Of a stretch of DNA of 48,248 nucleotides, positions 7,792 to 16,331 are shown piece after piece. Below the pieces are notes generated by a model. It was not told the origin of the DNA and did no database searches. It saw nothing but the letters and a program-made list of their open reading frames with translations. The translations under genes were made by a program, and so were the position numbers. Source of the DNA: Chloroflexota bacterium (GTDB taxonomy: Bacteria > Chloroflexota > Limnocylindria > Limnocylindrales > CSP1-4); contig VEOW01000157.1 of NCBI GenBank assembly GCA_012026785.1, positions 1 to 48,248 on the forward strand, read 5' to 3'. Position 1 is the stretch's first letter. Each line of letters opens with the position of its first letter.

Positions 7792-8238
7792 TCATCGGCG
7801 CGGCGTCCCGATCGGGTCGGGCGGTTGCCGGGACGCCTGCGCCAGCCGCAGGGCGAGCCAGGCCACGACCAGCGCATTGGCGGCGTGCAGCGCCGCGACA
7901 GGCGGCGCGAGATGGGCGAGGAGCGGCAGGAAGGTCTGGATCGCGAACAGCACGAGGAGCGCGATGGCCAGCCGGACGGCGCGCGCCGAGCCGGCCGGCG
8001 AGGCGGCGAGCAGGACCAGGATCGGCGTCAGCCAGCCATACAGGTAGGCGAAGTCTCGGTGGAGCGTGCTGACCAGGGGGCCCTCGGCAAACATCCGCAG
8101 GCCGACGAGGAAGAACTGCACGACGACGCAGCCCACGAACAGCCAGGCCACGCCCGCAACCGCGAGCCGCAGGACGGCATCGCTGCGCCCGACCGAGGCT
8201 CGCTCGCCGTGGCGTGGCTCGCCCTCGACCAGGTCCAT
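7792..8238 (-). CDS. DUF6220-family membrane protein, copy 2
   Basis: 148 residues with four hydrophobic helices beginning at ~22. The motifs VVQFFLVGLRMF, LHRDFAYLYGWLTPILVLLAA and LHAANALVVAWLALRLA parallel those of copy 1. Its ATG overlaps the TGA of the response-regulator gene (TGATG at 8240-8236), so it is translationally coupled to the two-component system and is likely a dedicated part or output of it. Function unknown. Confidence 0.75.
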   Translation of the reverse strand: MDLVEGEPRHGERASVGRSDAVLRLAVAGVAWLFVGCVVVQFFLVGLRMFAEGPLVSTLHRDFAYLYGWLTPILVLLAASPAGSARAVRLAIALLVLFAIQTFLPLLAHLAPPVAALHAANALVVAWLALRLAQASRQPPDPIGTPRR

Positions 8239-8933
8239 CAGCCGCGCTCGCCGGCCACGGCGCCGTCGGGTCGTCGAGCCGAGGGATCGCCTCCGAGCCC
8301 GGCCTCCCGGGCTCGCACGATCGCCTGCGATCGATCGGCGACCATCAGCTTGGCCAGGATCGTGCTGACGTGATTGCGGACGGTCTTGCCGCTGATCGCG
8401 AGGCGGGCGGCAATCAGGCCGTTCGATTCGCCTCGGGCGATCCGGTCGAGGACCTCGCGCTCGCGAGCCGTGAGCTCTGGGAATGGATCGACCCGCAGGC
8501 CGGCCGAGGCTGCGAAGAAGGCCTGCACCCGCCGGGCGACGCCCGAGCCGAAAATGGCGCCGCCGTGGCCGATCGATTCGATCGCCCGCGCCAGCTCGTC
8601 CCGGTCCGCGTCCTTGAGAAGGTAGCCGCGTGCGCCGGCGCGCATGGCGCTGAAGACCGAGTCGTCGTCCTCGAACATCGTCAGGACCAGGACGCCGACA
8701 TCGGGCTGGCGGCCGGTGATCGCGCGGGTCGCGTCGATGCCGCTGCGCCCGGGCAGGCCGAGGTCCATGAGCACGACGTCGGGCGACAGCGCCGCGGCCA
8801 TGCGCACCGCCGCATCACCATCCTCGGCCTCGCCGGCCAGCTCGACGTTGGGCAGCGATCCCAGCAGGGCGCGAAGCCCATCGCGATAGACGGGGTGGTC
8901 GTCGACGACCAGGACGCGCAGCGTCCCGCCCAT
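8238..8933 (-). CDS. NarL/FixJ-type response regulator
   Basis: 231 residues. The receiver domain (~5-120) has the acidic pair VVDDHP, phospho-acceptor Asp57 in VVLMDLGLP, Thr in VLVLTMF and Lys in YLLKDAD. The LuxR/GerE helix-turn-helix (~160-220) contains LTAREREVLDRIARGESNGL and VRNHVSTILAKL. It starts on the TGA of the kinase gene (TGATG) and ends on the ATG of the DUF6220 gene, making a three-gene coupled unit. It should be phosphorylated by the kinase at 8933-10240; target genes are unknown. Confidence 0.92.
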   Translation of the reverse strand: MGGTLRVLVVDDHPVYRDGLRALLGSLPNVELAGEAEDGDAAVRMAAALSPDVVLMDLGLPGRSGIDATRAITGRQPDVGVLVLTMFEDDDSVFSAMRAGARGYLLKDADRDELARAIESIGHGGAIFGSGVARRVQAFFAASAGLRVDPFPELTAREREVLDRIARGESNGLIAARLAISGKTVRNHVSTILAKLMVADRSQAIVRAREAGLGGDPSARRPDGAVAGERG

Positions 8934-10240
8934 CAGGCCGGCTCGAGAAGCGGCAGGACCGCGCGGACGATCGTCCCTCGCTCGCCGGCGGTCACCTCCA
9001 GCGACCCACCCAGCTCCTCGGCGCGCTCCCGCATCGATCGCAGGCCGCCCCCGGCCGCACGTCCCACCGCGGGATCGCCCAGCCCGTGTCCGTCGTCGCG
9101 AATCTCCAGGGTGAGGTCGTCGCCCTGGACATCGATCGCCAGCGAGGCACGTCGCGCGCCGCTGTGGCGAACGACGTTCGTCAGCGCCTCCAGGCCGATC
9201 CGGTAGGCGGCCACCTCGGTCGCCGCGGGGAGCGTCGGCAGGTCGGCCGGCACGGCGATCTCGATCCGCAAGGCACCGCTCGGTCCGCCCCCGAAGGCCG
9301 CCGCCTGCTCCCGCAGCGCGCCGACGAGACCGAGCTCGTCGAGGGCCGGCGGGCGCAGGTCGTACGTCAACCGTCGGACCTCCTCGATGACGCGTCGCAT
9401 GCCCGACGACAGCTCGGCCAGCACCTCGGCGCTGCCCTCGGGCCGATCGGCCAGCGTCGCCCGGGCGGCTTCCACCTTCAGCAGGCTACCGGCCAGCGCG
9501 GGGCCGACCCCGTCGTGCAGGTCGCGCCGGAGGCGACGCCGCTCCTCCTCGCGGGCGGTGACGAGGTGCAGCCGCGACCGCCGCAGGTCGGCGGTCAGCC
9601 GGGCGGCCTCGATCGCCGGGCCGGCCTGGCGGGCGAGGTCGGCCAGGAGGCGCATGTCGGTGGCGTCGAACCGCTCGCCGGGCGAGCGGGGCGCGAGGAC
9701 GAGCGATCCGACCACCGCGCCGTGATGCGAGAGCGGCAGTCGAAGCAGGTCATCCGGGGAGTGATCGGCCGACAGGCGCCCGTGGGCCGCGGCTGGCAGG
9801 TCGCCGCCCTCGAGCTCGATGGCCGCGTACGGCAGTCGAAGCGCCGTCGCGACGGTCTCGACCACGACCGTTGGAACGGACTCGACCGCGGTCGAGCGTT
9901 CGAGCTCGCTGCCGAGTCGCGTGATCGCCCGGTACGGGTCGTCCCGGTCGCCGTACATCAGTCGATCGAGGATCCGCTGCAGACGATCCCGAAGCGGCAG
10001 GGCGGCGAGCGCTCCGGCGCCGGTGGCCAGGAGCGCCACGGCGTACGGGAGATCCTCGGGCAGGAAGGCTCGAAGGACGACGGCCGACGCCGCGTAGAGG
10101 ACCAGGATCCCGATCGTCAGGACCGCATGAACGTTCGAACGGTCCAGCCGTCGGATGGGCTCGCGACGGGCACCCGTTCGAGGGACCGCGGTCCCGAGGC
10201 CCTGGGCTTGCGAGGCGGCACCGCGAACGTTCGTGGTCAT
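8933..10240 (-). CDS. Sensor histidine kinase with GAF-like domain (HisKA_3/NarX type)
   Basis: 435 residues. Two membrane helices (~38-60 and ~66-84) precede a GAF-like region (~115-215). A HisKA_3 dimerisation domain follows with the phospho-His at about 242 in EEERRRLRRDLHDGVGPALAG, then a HATPase domain with N-box GLEALTNVVRHSGA and G-box GGGLRSMRERAEELGG. It lacks an extracytoplasmic sensor of any size, so the signal is probably sensed in the membrane or by the GAF domain. It partners the overlapping NarL-type regulator. Confidence 0.9.
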   Translation of the reverse strand: MTTNVRGAASQAQGLGTAVPRTGARREPIRRLDRSNVHAVLTIGILVLYAASAVVLRAFLPEDLPYAVALLATGAGALAALPLRDRLQRILDRLMYGDRDDPYRAITRLGSELERSTAVESVPTVVVETVATALRLPYAAIELEGGDLPAAAHGRLSADHSPDDLLRLPLSHHGAVVGSLVLAPRSPGERFDATDMRLLADLARQAGPAIEAARLTADLRRSRLHLVTAREEERRRLRRDLHDGVGPALAGSLLKVEAARATLADRPEGSAEVLAELSSGMRRVIEEVRRLTYDLRPPALDELGLVGALREQAAAFGGGPSGALRIEIAVPADLPTLPAATEVAAYRIGLEALTNVVRHSGARRASLAIDVQGDDLTLEIRDDGHGLGDPAVGRAAGGGLRSMRERAEELGGSLEVTAGERGTIVRAVLPLLEPA

Positions 10241-10323
10241 GGCCGTCTCAGATCATGGTCCCTCGACCGGCCCGCGGTCGCGGGGCGACGGTCCCGCCCG
10301 GCCCGGGATACCGGCATGCCCGG

Positions 10324-11859
10324 TCACCGCGTCCGCGGGAAGCCGAGGTCGACCTGGGAGGTGCCCGGGTCCGGCCAGCGCGCGGTCACGACCTTGGCCC
10401 GGGTGTAGAACTGGATCCCCTCGGGGCCGTACATGTGGAGGTCCCCGAACAGCGACGACTTCCAGCCGCCGAAGCTGTAGTACGCGACCGGCACCGGGAT
10501 CGGGACGTTGATCCCGACCATCCCGACGTTGACGTCGAACTGGTACTGCCGGGCCGCTCCGCCGTCGCGGGTGAAGATCGCCGTTCCGTTGCCGTACTGG
10601 TTGTCGTTCACGAGGCGGACGGCCTCGTCGTACGTCTGGACCCGGACGACCTCCAGCACGGGCCCGAAGATCTCGTTGCAGTACGAGTCCATGTCCGGCG
10701 TGACCCGGTCGATGAGCGACGGGCCGAGGAAGAACCCGGCCGAGCGGTAGGAGTCGTGCTCGCGCCCATCGACGATCACGCTCGCGCCCTGGTCCCGTCC
10801 GCGGTCGAGGTAGGAGGCGACCTTGTCGCGATGCTCGCGGGTCACGAGAGGCCCCATCTGAGCGTGCTCGTCGGTGCCGGGACCGACGTTGATCTTCGGC
10901 AGCCGTGACGTGATCGCGTCGACCAGGGGATCGGCGACCCCGCCGACGGCCAAGACGACCGAGATCGCCATGCACCGCTCACCGGAGCTTCCGTAGGCGG
11001 CCGAGACAGCGGCGTCGGCGGCCATGTCGATGTCGGCGTCGGGCAGCACGACCATGTGGTTCTTGGCGCCGCCGAGGGCCTGGACGCGCTTGCCGTGGCG
11101 GGTCCCCGTCTCGTAGATGTAGCGGGCGATCGGCGTCGAGCCGACGAAGCTGACGGCCGCAATGTCGGGGTGCTCGAGGATTCGATCGACCGCCACCTTG
11201 TCGCCCTGGATGACGTTGAAGACGCCGTCGGGGACGCCGGCTTCCCTGAGCAGCTCGGCGATGAAGATCGAGGCCGAGGGGTCCTTCTCCGAGGGCTTGA
11301 GGATGAAGGTGTTGCCACAGGCAATGGCGTTGGCGAACATCCACATCGGGACCATCGCCGGGAAGTTGAACGGCGTGATGCCGGCGGCGACCCCGAGCGG
11401 TTGGCGGATCTGGTAGACGTCGATGCCGGTCGAGACCTGCTCGCTGAAGCCACCCTTGAGCAGGTTCGGGATGCCGGTCGCGAACTCGAGGTTCTCGATG
11501 CCGCGGGCGACCTCGCCCAGGGCGTCTGACGGGACCTTGCCGTGCTCCGCCGTCAGGAACCCCGCGATGTCCTTGCGGTGGGCGTCGACGAGGTTCCGGA
11601 TCCGGAACATGATGTCGGTTCGCTTGGACAGCGAGGTGGCGCGCCAGCCCGGGAAGGCGGCCTTGGCCGCGGCGACGGCCTCGTTGACCTCATCGATCGA
11701 GGCGAAGTCGACGTGCCGGGCCAGCTCTCCGGTCGCCGGGTTGTAGACCGGGCCCTGGCGCCCTGACGTCCCCGCGACGCGGCGCCCGCCGATCCAGTGC
11801 GGGACGGTCTCGGACGGGGCGCTGGTGCGCTGGATGTCGGGTTCGACGACCTGGGTCAT
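10324..11859 (-). CDS. mmsA: CoA-acylating methylmalonate-semialdehyde dehydrogenase
   Basis: 511 residues from ATG 11859 after GAGGTG. It oxidises (methyl)malonate semialdehyde with NAD and CoA to propionyl- or acetyl-CoA plus CO2. The catalytic Cys is at ~296 in GSSGERCMAIS. In place of the ALDH general-base Glu it has Asn (~267 in GGAKNHMVVLPDAD), the known hallmark of the CoA-dependent MMSDH branch. ITPFNFPAMVPMWM and ELLREAGVPDGVFNVIQG also fit. It can complete valine/inositol catabolism and, more relevant here, the semialdehydes arising from beta-alanine or 3-aminoisobutyrate made by pyrimidine breakdown. It is followed 84 bases upstream by the kinase gene without obvious coupling. Confidence 0.93.
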   Translation of the reverse strand: MTQVVEPDIQRTSAPSETVPHWIGGRRVAGTSGRQGPVYNPATGELARHVDFASIDEVNEAVAAAKAAFPGWRATSLSKRTDIMFRIRNLVDAHRKDIAGFLTAEHGKVPSDALGEVARGIENLEFATGIPNLLKGGFSEQVSTGIDVYQIRQPLGVAAGITPFNFPAMVPMWMFANAIACGNTFILKPSEKDPSASIFIAELLREAGVPDGVFNVIQGDKVAVDRILEHPDIAAVSFVGSTPIARYIYETGTRHGKRVQALGGAKNHMVVLPDADIDMAADAAVSAAYGSSGERCMAISVVLAVGGVADPLVDAITSRLPKINVGPGTDEHAQMGPLVTREHRDKVASYLDRGRDQGASVIVDGREHDSYRSAGFFLGPSLIDRVTPDMDSYCNEIFGPVLEVVRVQTYDEAVRLVNDNQYGNGTAIFTRDGGAARQYQFDVNVGMVGINVPIPVPVAYYSFGGWKSSLFGDLHMYGPEGIQFYTRAKVVTARWPDPGTSQVDLGFPRTR

Positions 11860-11940
11860 GGGGACGCACCTCGGGCTGGGCAGGACCGCTCGTTCGAAGG
11901 CCTACAGGGTACTGCCGACAGCCGAATCGTCGATCCAACG

Positions 11941-11972
11941 AGAGAGCCCCCGGCGATCGCCGGGGGCTCTCT
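11941..11972. terminator. Perfect 32-bp palindrome, likely terminator of the subtilase gene
   Basis: AGAGAGCCCCCGGCGA followed directly by its exact reverse complement forms a 16-bp stem. It lies 22 bases beyond the subtilase stop codon and ahead of mmsA on the same strand. A T-tract is missing, so it may act as a Rho-independent-like or mRNA-stabilising hairpin in either direction. Confidence 0.75.
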
Positions 11973-11994
11973 GATTTCAGCTGCTGACCGGGGG

Positions 11995-14900
11995 TCAGTT
12001 CTTCGTGATCGTGATCGGGACGGTGAGCGCCGTCGGAGCGGTTGGCGGTCCGAGCTGCAGCTCGCCGAAGTACGACTCGCCAACCGTCATCGCCTTCGTG
12101 AAGTCGACGTGGACGACAACGGGGGTTCCGGCCGGGATATCCCCTGCGGGCAGGTCGCCGACGGAGAGGTCATTGCCCTGGACAGCGTCGATCAGGAGCT
12201 CCAGCGTCGGCGTGCCGGCGACGCTCCAGCCCTGGACCCAGACCTGGTAGTCGCCGTCCGGCGGCGCGACGAGCTCCACGAACTCATTGGAGGTGCCGGT
12301 CGCGGACGAGCCGACGATCTCGTTGCTGGCGAATGTGCCATCACCGTTCGCGTCGTAGACGACGAACAGGTCGAAGTCGTCGCTTGCCAGGGTGGTGGCC
12401 ACCGTCAGGCGCGAGGCGTGATCGATGGTCACGTCCCGCTTGATACTCGCCGAGCTCGGGTCGTTGGGATTGTCCTGCTGACCCTGGACGTCTTCGACGA
12501 GGGGCTGGCTGAGTCCGAAGCCCTCGGCGGTCAGCCCCGGCAGATCCACGCTTGCGGTGACCGTGACGTCGAAGCCGCCGCTGTCCTCGGTGGTCGTCTC
12601 AACGACGGCCGAGGGCGACACGGCTGCGCCGCCGATATTGACCTCGAAGGGTGTCGTGAAGTCGTCGCCCTCCCAGCTGACCTGGTGGATCACCAGGTTG
12701 TGGAGACCCTCCTGCATCGGCGCGGTGATGAAGTCCACCGCACCGCCGGTGGCGGTGTTGAAGGTCCAGACGCCGCCACCGATGTTGGTATTCGGGCTGC
12801 CCCCGAGCGTGTCGAGGATGTAATCCCCACCGAAGCTCGGGAAGCACGGGTCGAAGAGCTGACAGGCGTTCTCCGAGGGACCCATGATCAGGGTGTCGAG
12901 ATCGGTGAACGGCGCCGTCCCGTCCCACGTCGTCTGGGCGAGGAACAGGCTCCCCTCGGCCGGTGTCTCCGGCACGTCGAGGAAGAAGAACCGCCAGTCG
13001 CCGGACTCAGCCCGCCAGGTCCAATCGTTGGCCCCGAAGACCGAGCCGTTGTTGTACGGCAGGACCGCCTGATCGTCGGCAACGTCGCTGCCGCCGAACT
13101 GGAGGGCGCCGTCGATGTGACCGCCTTCGTCCAGCTCGACCGTCGCGGCGACGGCCACGACGACGGGCACGACGATGCTGTCATCGCCCTGCTCGAGAAC
13201 GATCGCGCCCTCGTACATCCCGTAGGGCGCATCGGCCGGCACCTCGATGTCGGCCTCGAAGGAACCGGTTGCCGAATCCGGGGTGGTGACCCAATCCCAG
13301 TCGACGTTCTCATACCACGAGATCTCAACCTCGAAGTCGGTCACCGGGATCGCGGCGTTGCGGGCGCTGTGCTGCAGGCCGAGGAAGAGGCCGTCGGCCA
13401 TTCGATCGGCGGGATCGCGGACGAACGACATCAGGGCGTTCGAGCCGGCTCGGTGGTACATGAACCGGACGTACTCGCCCTCGTCGATCTCGGACGCCCC
13501 GTAGTCGATGTCGAGGAAGCCGTCGATGCTGTGGCTCGTGCCCAGCTGGCTGTAGTTGACGACACCGTTGCCGTTCGAGTCGGTCCACAGGTCGCCGTCG
13601 TCGTTGACGTCGGTCCAGTTGTAGGTCAGCAGACGCCACGCCTGGTCCTCGTCGTAGTCCTCCGGATGGGCGTCGAACTGGTCGCGCGGGAAGTTGACCC
13701 GGATGACCATCAGATCGGCGTTCGGGTGATCCCTGACGTCGTCGCTCAGGTCTACCAGGTAGTCCGGGGCGTTGAAATTCGCCGGGCTCTCCTGCCCGAG
13801 GTTCTCGCTGCTGAAGTTGAAGGTCTCATGGTCCGTCCGGACGAGCTGGCGATCGGAGATCTCCCAGCTGCCGGCGCCGTCGATGGTGAACTCCTGGGAG
13901 TCGCTGCCACCGGGGGCGATGATGTTGGCGAAGACCTCGTGCTCGGTCCCGCGGTAGTCGCCGACGCGCCACTCACTGGGCGTGACGACGGCCGCGTCGC
14001 CGAGGGCGGCCTGGACAGCCCTGCCGGCGTCCAGCGAGCCCGCGCCCTGGACCGTGGAGTTGTACCCCAGGTCCATGGCCGAGGACTTGAGGATGTCCTT
14101 CACCGTGAGGTTGAAGTCGAACGGCACCGGTCCATGGGCATCGCGCCATGCCTCGTAGACGAGCGCCGCGGCGCCTGCGGCGACGGGCGTGGAGCGGCTC
14201 GTGCCTCCCCAGGTCTCCCAAGCTGTCTGGCCGTTGAGCACCGCGTTGAGCGTGATGTCACCGGCCGAGAAGGCACCGTCGGCAACGATGTCGACACCGG
14301 CGGTGCCGTTGGCACCGAAGCCACGATTCGACCACACCATGACGTCGTTGTCGACGATCTGGGAGGCGTTGGCGATGGAGTCCCAGCCGGTGCCGCCGAA
14401 CTGCGTCGACGCGCCGACAGCGATGCCGGCATAGGGGGCCGGGGGTGCGGTCGTGCCGTAGCCCGGCGCGCCGTTGCCGGTCGAGAACAGCGGCGTCGTG
14501 AAGCCGCCGGTCAGGAAGTGGATCCAGTCCGCCTCCTGGCTCGCGGCATCCCAGCCGTCGTTGTCGACGTTCGATGAGCCGTACGAGTTCGAGGTGATAT
14601 CGACGCCGCTGGTGGTCGAGAGGAGGTAGCCCAGCTGGGTCGAGAACTCGAACGAGAAGTAGATGTCGCCAAACGGGGCGAGCCGAGCGTCAGGCGCACC
14701 GCCGATGACGGCACCCGGATAGGTGCCACCGGGGACGTCATCGAACGTCGGCGCCTTGCCGTTGATCACGCCCTGGCCGACGATGTTGGAGGCGGTCAGG
14801 GTGCCGTGTCCGCCGATCGCGGGATCGAAGTCGCCGGTCCAGGCGACCAGTTCGCCCGGGCCATAGCCGAGCGTGAAGTCGTCGGTCTCCGGGTCAAGGA

Positions 14901-16125
14901 ACGCGTCGACGCCACCGGCGACGGGCGTGACACCGTCGGAGATGTAGTACAGGAGACCGCCCGACAGGTCCGTGTAGCCGTCGCCATCCATGTCGCGATA
15001 CGACACCGGCGAGGACTTGTTGACCGGCTTCTCGTCGTCGAAGCGGTAGTCGTTGTCAAGGTCGACGTAGACCGTGTCGTAGACGCCGGCCGTCGTCGAG
15101 TCAGTGACGAGGAAGGCCGGTCGCTCCCCGAACACGAGGAGAAGGTGGTCATCGGGGTGGCTACCGAGGAACACGTTGCCGGACTTCGAAACCCCGGCCG
15201 GGAACCGATATGTGTGCTGCTTGAAGCCTGCCGGCGCCCCGAAGTTGCGCGAGGGACCGGTGCGGGTGGCGAACTTGACCATGCAGGTGGCTTTTGGCCC
15301 CTTGTCGGCCCAGTCGGGGCATGTCTTGGCCTGTGTCTCGACGTACCAGGAGAGGCCCTGCTGGACGTGGCTCGAGGCAATCCACTGCAGGGCACCAAAC
15401 GGGTCAAAGGCCTTTGGCCAGCCGTTCCAGCCCGAATATGGCGCATCCTCCCAGACCTGCCACGTCCCGATGAGATCGGGGTGACCGAAGTCGGTGCCGC
15501 CGTCGAGCACGCCGACGGTCACGCCGTCGCCGGTGTAGCCGGCCTCCCACGCCTCGACGAAGTTGTGCGTCCGAGCGTCGAGAAGGGCGAGCTCCTTGAG
15601 CTCCTCGAAGTTCGACTCCGCGAGCGGCGGCGCCTTGGAGTATGGAATCTCCTTCTTGTAGAGGCCCTTGAGGATCTTGTTGAGAACCGCCGTCGATGGC
15701 CGCGTGTCGAGATCCGGGTCAGGCACACCGAGCGGACGGCCGGTCTTCGCGAAGTCGATCGGGCCGACCGAGACGACGTTCCGTGCGCCGGCGAGCTTCG
15801 GCAGCGCCTGGGTGCGGATCTTGCCGACGAGGATCGCGACCTTGCCGGCATCCGCGACGTGGACGTCCTTCAGATACTTGGCTGCCTGCTTGTGGCCACC
15901 ATTGACGACCGCGAACACGAGGACGTTCTTGGTGCTGCCACTCTCCAGCTGGCGCAGCAACTTTGGGTGGAGCTTCGACTTCGCCTGGTCGGCAGCAGAG
16001 GCGACCGTCTCCGGTCTGCCTCCAGCGCCGTTCTTGCCATTGCCGTTCTTGGCGATCGCAGCTGGTGCCACAGACGCGGCGACCAGCACGGCCGCGAACA
16101 GGAGCGTCGCGAACCGACGAACCAT
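11995..16125 (-). CDS. Giant secreted subtilisin-family (S8) serine protease
   Basis: 1376 residues from ATG 16125 (GGAGGGGATTG just upstream). A signal peptide (RRFATLLFAAVLVAASVAPAAIA) and a prodomain-like region (~60-135) precede the S8 domain. The catalytic residues by position are Asp208 in VGVLDGGTDFGHPDL, His440 in GGHGTLTASN, oxyanion Asn551 in STGNGAPG and Ser643 in GGTSRSTPVAAG. About 230 residues separate Asp and His, far more than in simple subtilisins. They include Asp-rich DLDNDYRFDDEKP and DMDGDGYTDLSG segments resembling calcium-binding dockerin or EF-hand loops. The C-terminal half (~700-1376) is a series of beta-sandwich-like domains ending in a pre-peptidase-type FDLFVVYDANGDGTF domain. 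It is exported and likely degrades environmental protein. Confidence 0.92.
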   Translation of the reverse strand: MVRRFATLLFAAVLVAASVAPAAIAKNGNGKNGAGGRPETVASAADQAKSKLHPKLLRQLESGSTKNVLVFAVVNGGHKQAAKYLKDVHVADAGKVAILVGKIRTQALPKLAGARNVVSVGPIDFAKTGRPLGVPDPDLDTRPSTAVLNKILKGLYKKEIPYSKAPPLAESNFEELKELALLDARTHNFVEAWEAGYTGDGVTVGVLDGGTDFGHPDLIGTWQVWEDAPYSGWNGWPKAFDPFGALQWIASSHVQQGLSWYVETQAKTCPDWADKGPKATCMVKFATRTGPSRNFGAPAGFKQHTYRFPAGVSKSGNVFLGSHPDDHLLLVFGERPAFLVTDSTTAGVYDTVYVDLDNDYRFDDEKPVNKSSPVSYRDMDGDGYTDLSGGLLYYISDGVTPVAGGVDAFLDPETDDFTLGYGPGELVAWTGDFDPAIGGHGTLTASNIVGQGVINGKAPTFDDVPGGTYPGAVIGGAPDARLAPFGDIYFSFEFSTQLGYLLSTTSGVDITSNSYGSSNVDNDGWDAASQEADWIHFLTGGFTTPLFSTGNGAPGYGTTAPPAPYAGIAVGASTQFGGTGWDSIANASQIVDNDVMVWSNRGFGANGTAGVDIVADGAFSAGDITLNAVLNGQTAWETWGGTSRSTPVAAGAAALVYEAWRDAHGPVPFDFNLTVKDILKSSAMDLGYNSTVQGAGSLDAGRAVQAALGDAAVVTPSEWRVGDYRGTEHEVFANIIAPGGSDSQEFTIDGAGSWEISDRQLVRTDHETFNFSSENLGQESPANFNAPDYLVDLSDDVRDHPNADLMVIRVNFPRDQFDAHPEDYDEDQAWRLLTYNWTDVNDDGDLWTDSNGNGVVNYSQLGTSHSIDGFLDIDYGASEIDEGEYVRFMYHRAGSNALMSFVRDPADRMADGLFLGLQHSARNAAIPVTDFEVEISWYENVDWDWVTTPDSATGSFEADIEVPADAPYGMYEGAIVLEQGDDSIVVPVVVAVAATVELDEGGHIDGALQFGGSDVADDQAVLPYNNGSVFGANDWTWRAESGDWRFFFLDVPETPAEGSLFLAQTTWDGTAPFTDLDTLIMGPSENACQLFDPCFPSFGGDYILDTLGGSPNTNIGGGVWTFNTATGGAVDFITAPMQEGLHNLVIHQVSWEGDDFTTPFEVNIGGAAVSPSAVVETTTEDSGGFDVTVTASVDLPGLTAEGFGLSQPLVEDVQGQQDNPNDPSSASIKRDVTIDHASRLTVATTLASDDFDLFVVYDANGDGTFASNEIVGSSATGTSNEFVELVAPPDGDYQVWVQGWSVAGTPTLELLIDAVQGNDLSVGDLPAGDIPAGTPVVVHVDFTKAMTVGESYFGELQLGPPTAPTALTVPITITKN

Positions 16126-16249
16126 CAATCCCCTCCAAGGTTCGGAGCGCGAGTGCCTCATCCTCCACGCCCCGCCGGTGGCACGACCGTCCTTCCGGGG
16201 GGCGTCTGCGACCGAAGCGGGCCGCAGTCCAAGCGCAGCGACGGTACTA

Positions 16250-16265
16250 CCGCCCTTCCGGGCGG
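16250..16265. terminator. CCGCCC-TTCC-GGGCGG hairpin between the Lgt-like gene and the subtilase
   Basis: A perfect 6-bp stem with a TTCC loop lies in the 206-base gap between the stop of the Lgt-like gene and the subtilase start, both on the minus strand. A weaker related string (CCGTCCTTCCGGGG) lies near 16190. The adjoining GGGCGGGTCAAACCC (15 bases) recurs in the hairpin at 47568-47592. No other gene or clear promoter is seen in this gap. Confidence 0.5.
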
Positions 16266-16331
16266 GTCAAACCCCTACCCAACGTTTGGATCGCGATTGC
16301 AATGATTTGAGTGGTGCGAGGCGGCACCGCC

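Noticed and set aside
11797-14577. 926-residue plus-strand open frame
   Set aside because: It is the antisense of the subtilase gene; high G+C removes stops on the other strand. Composition and motifs support only the minus strand.
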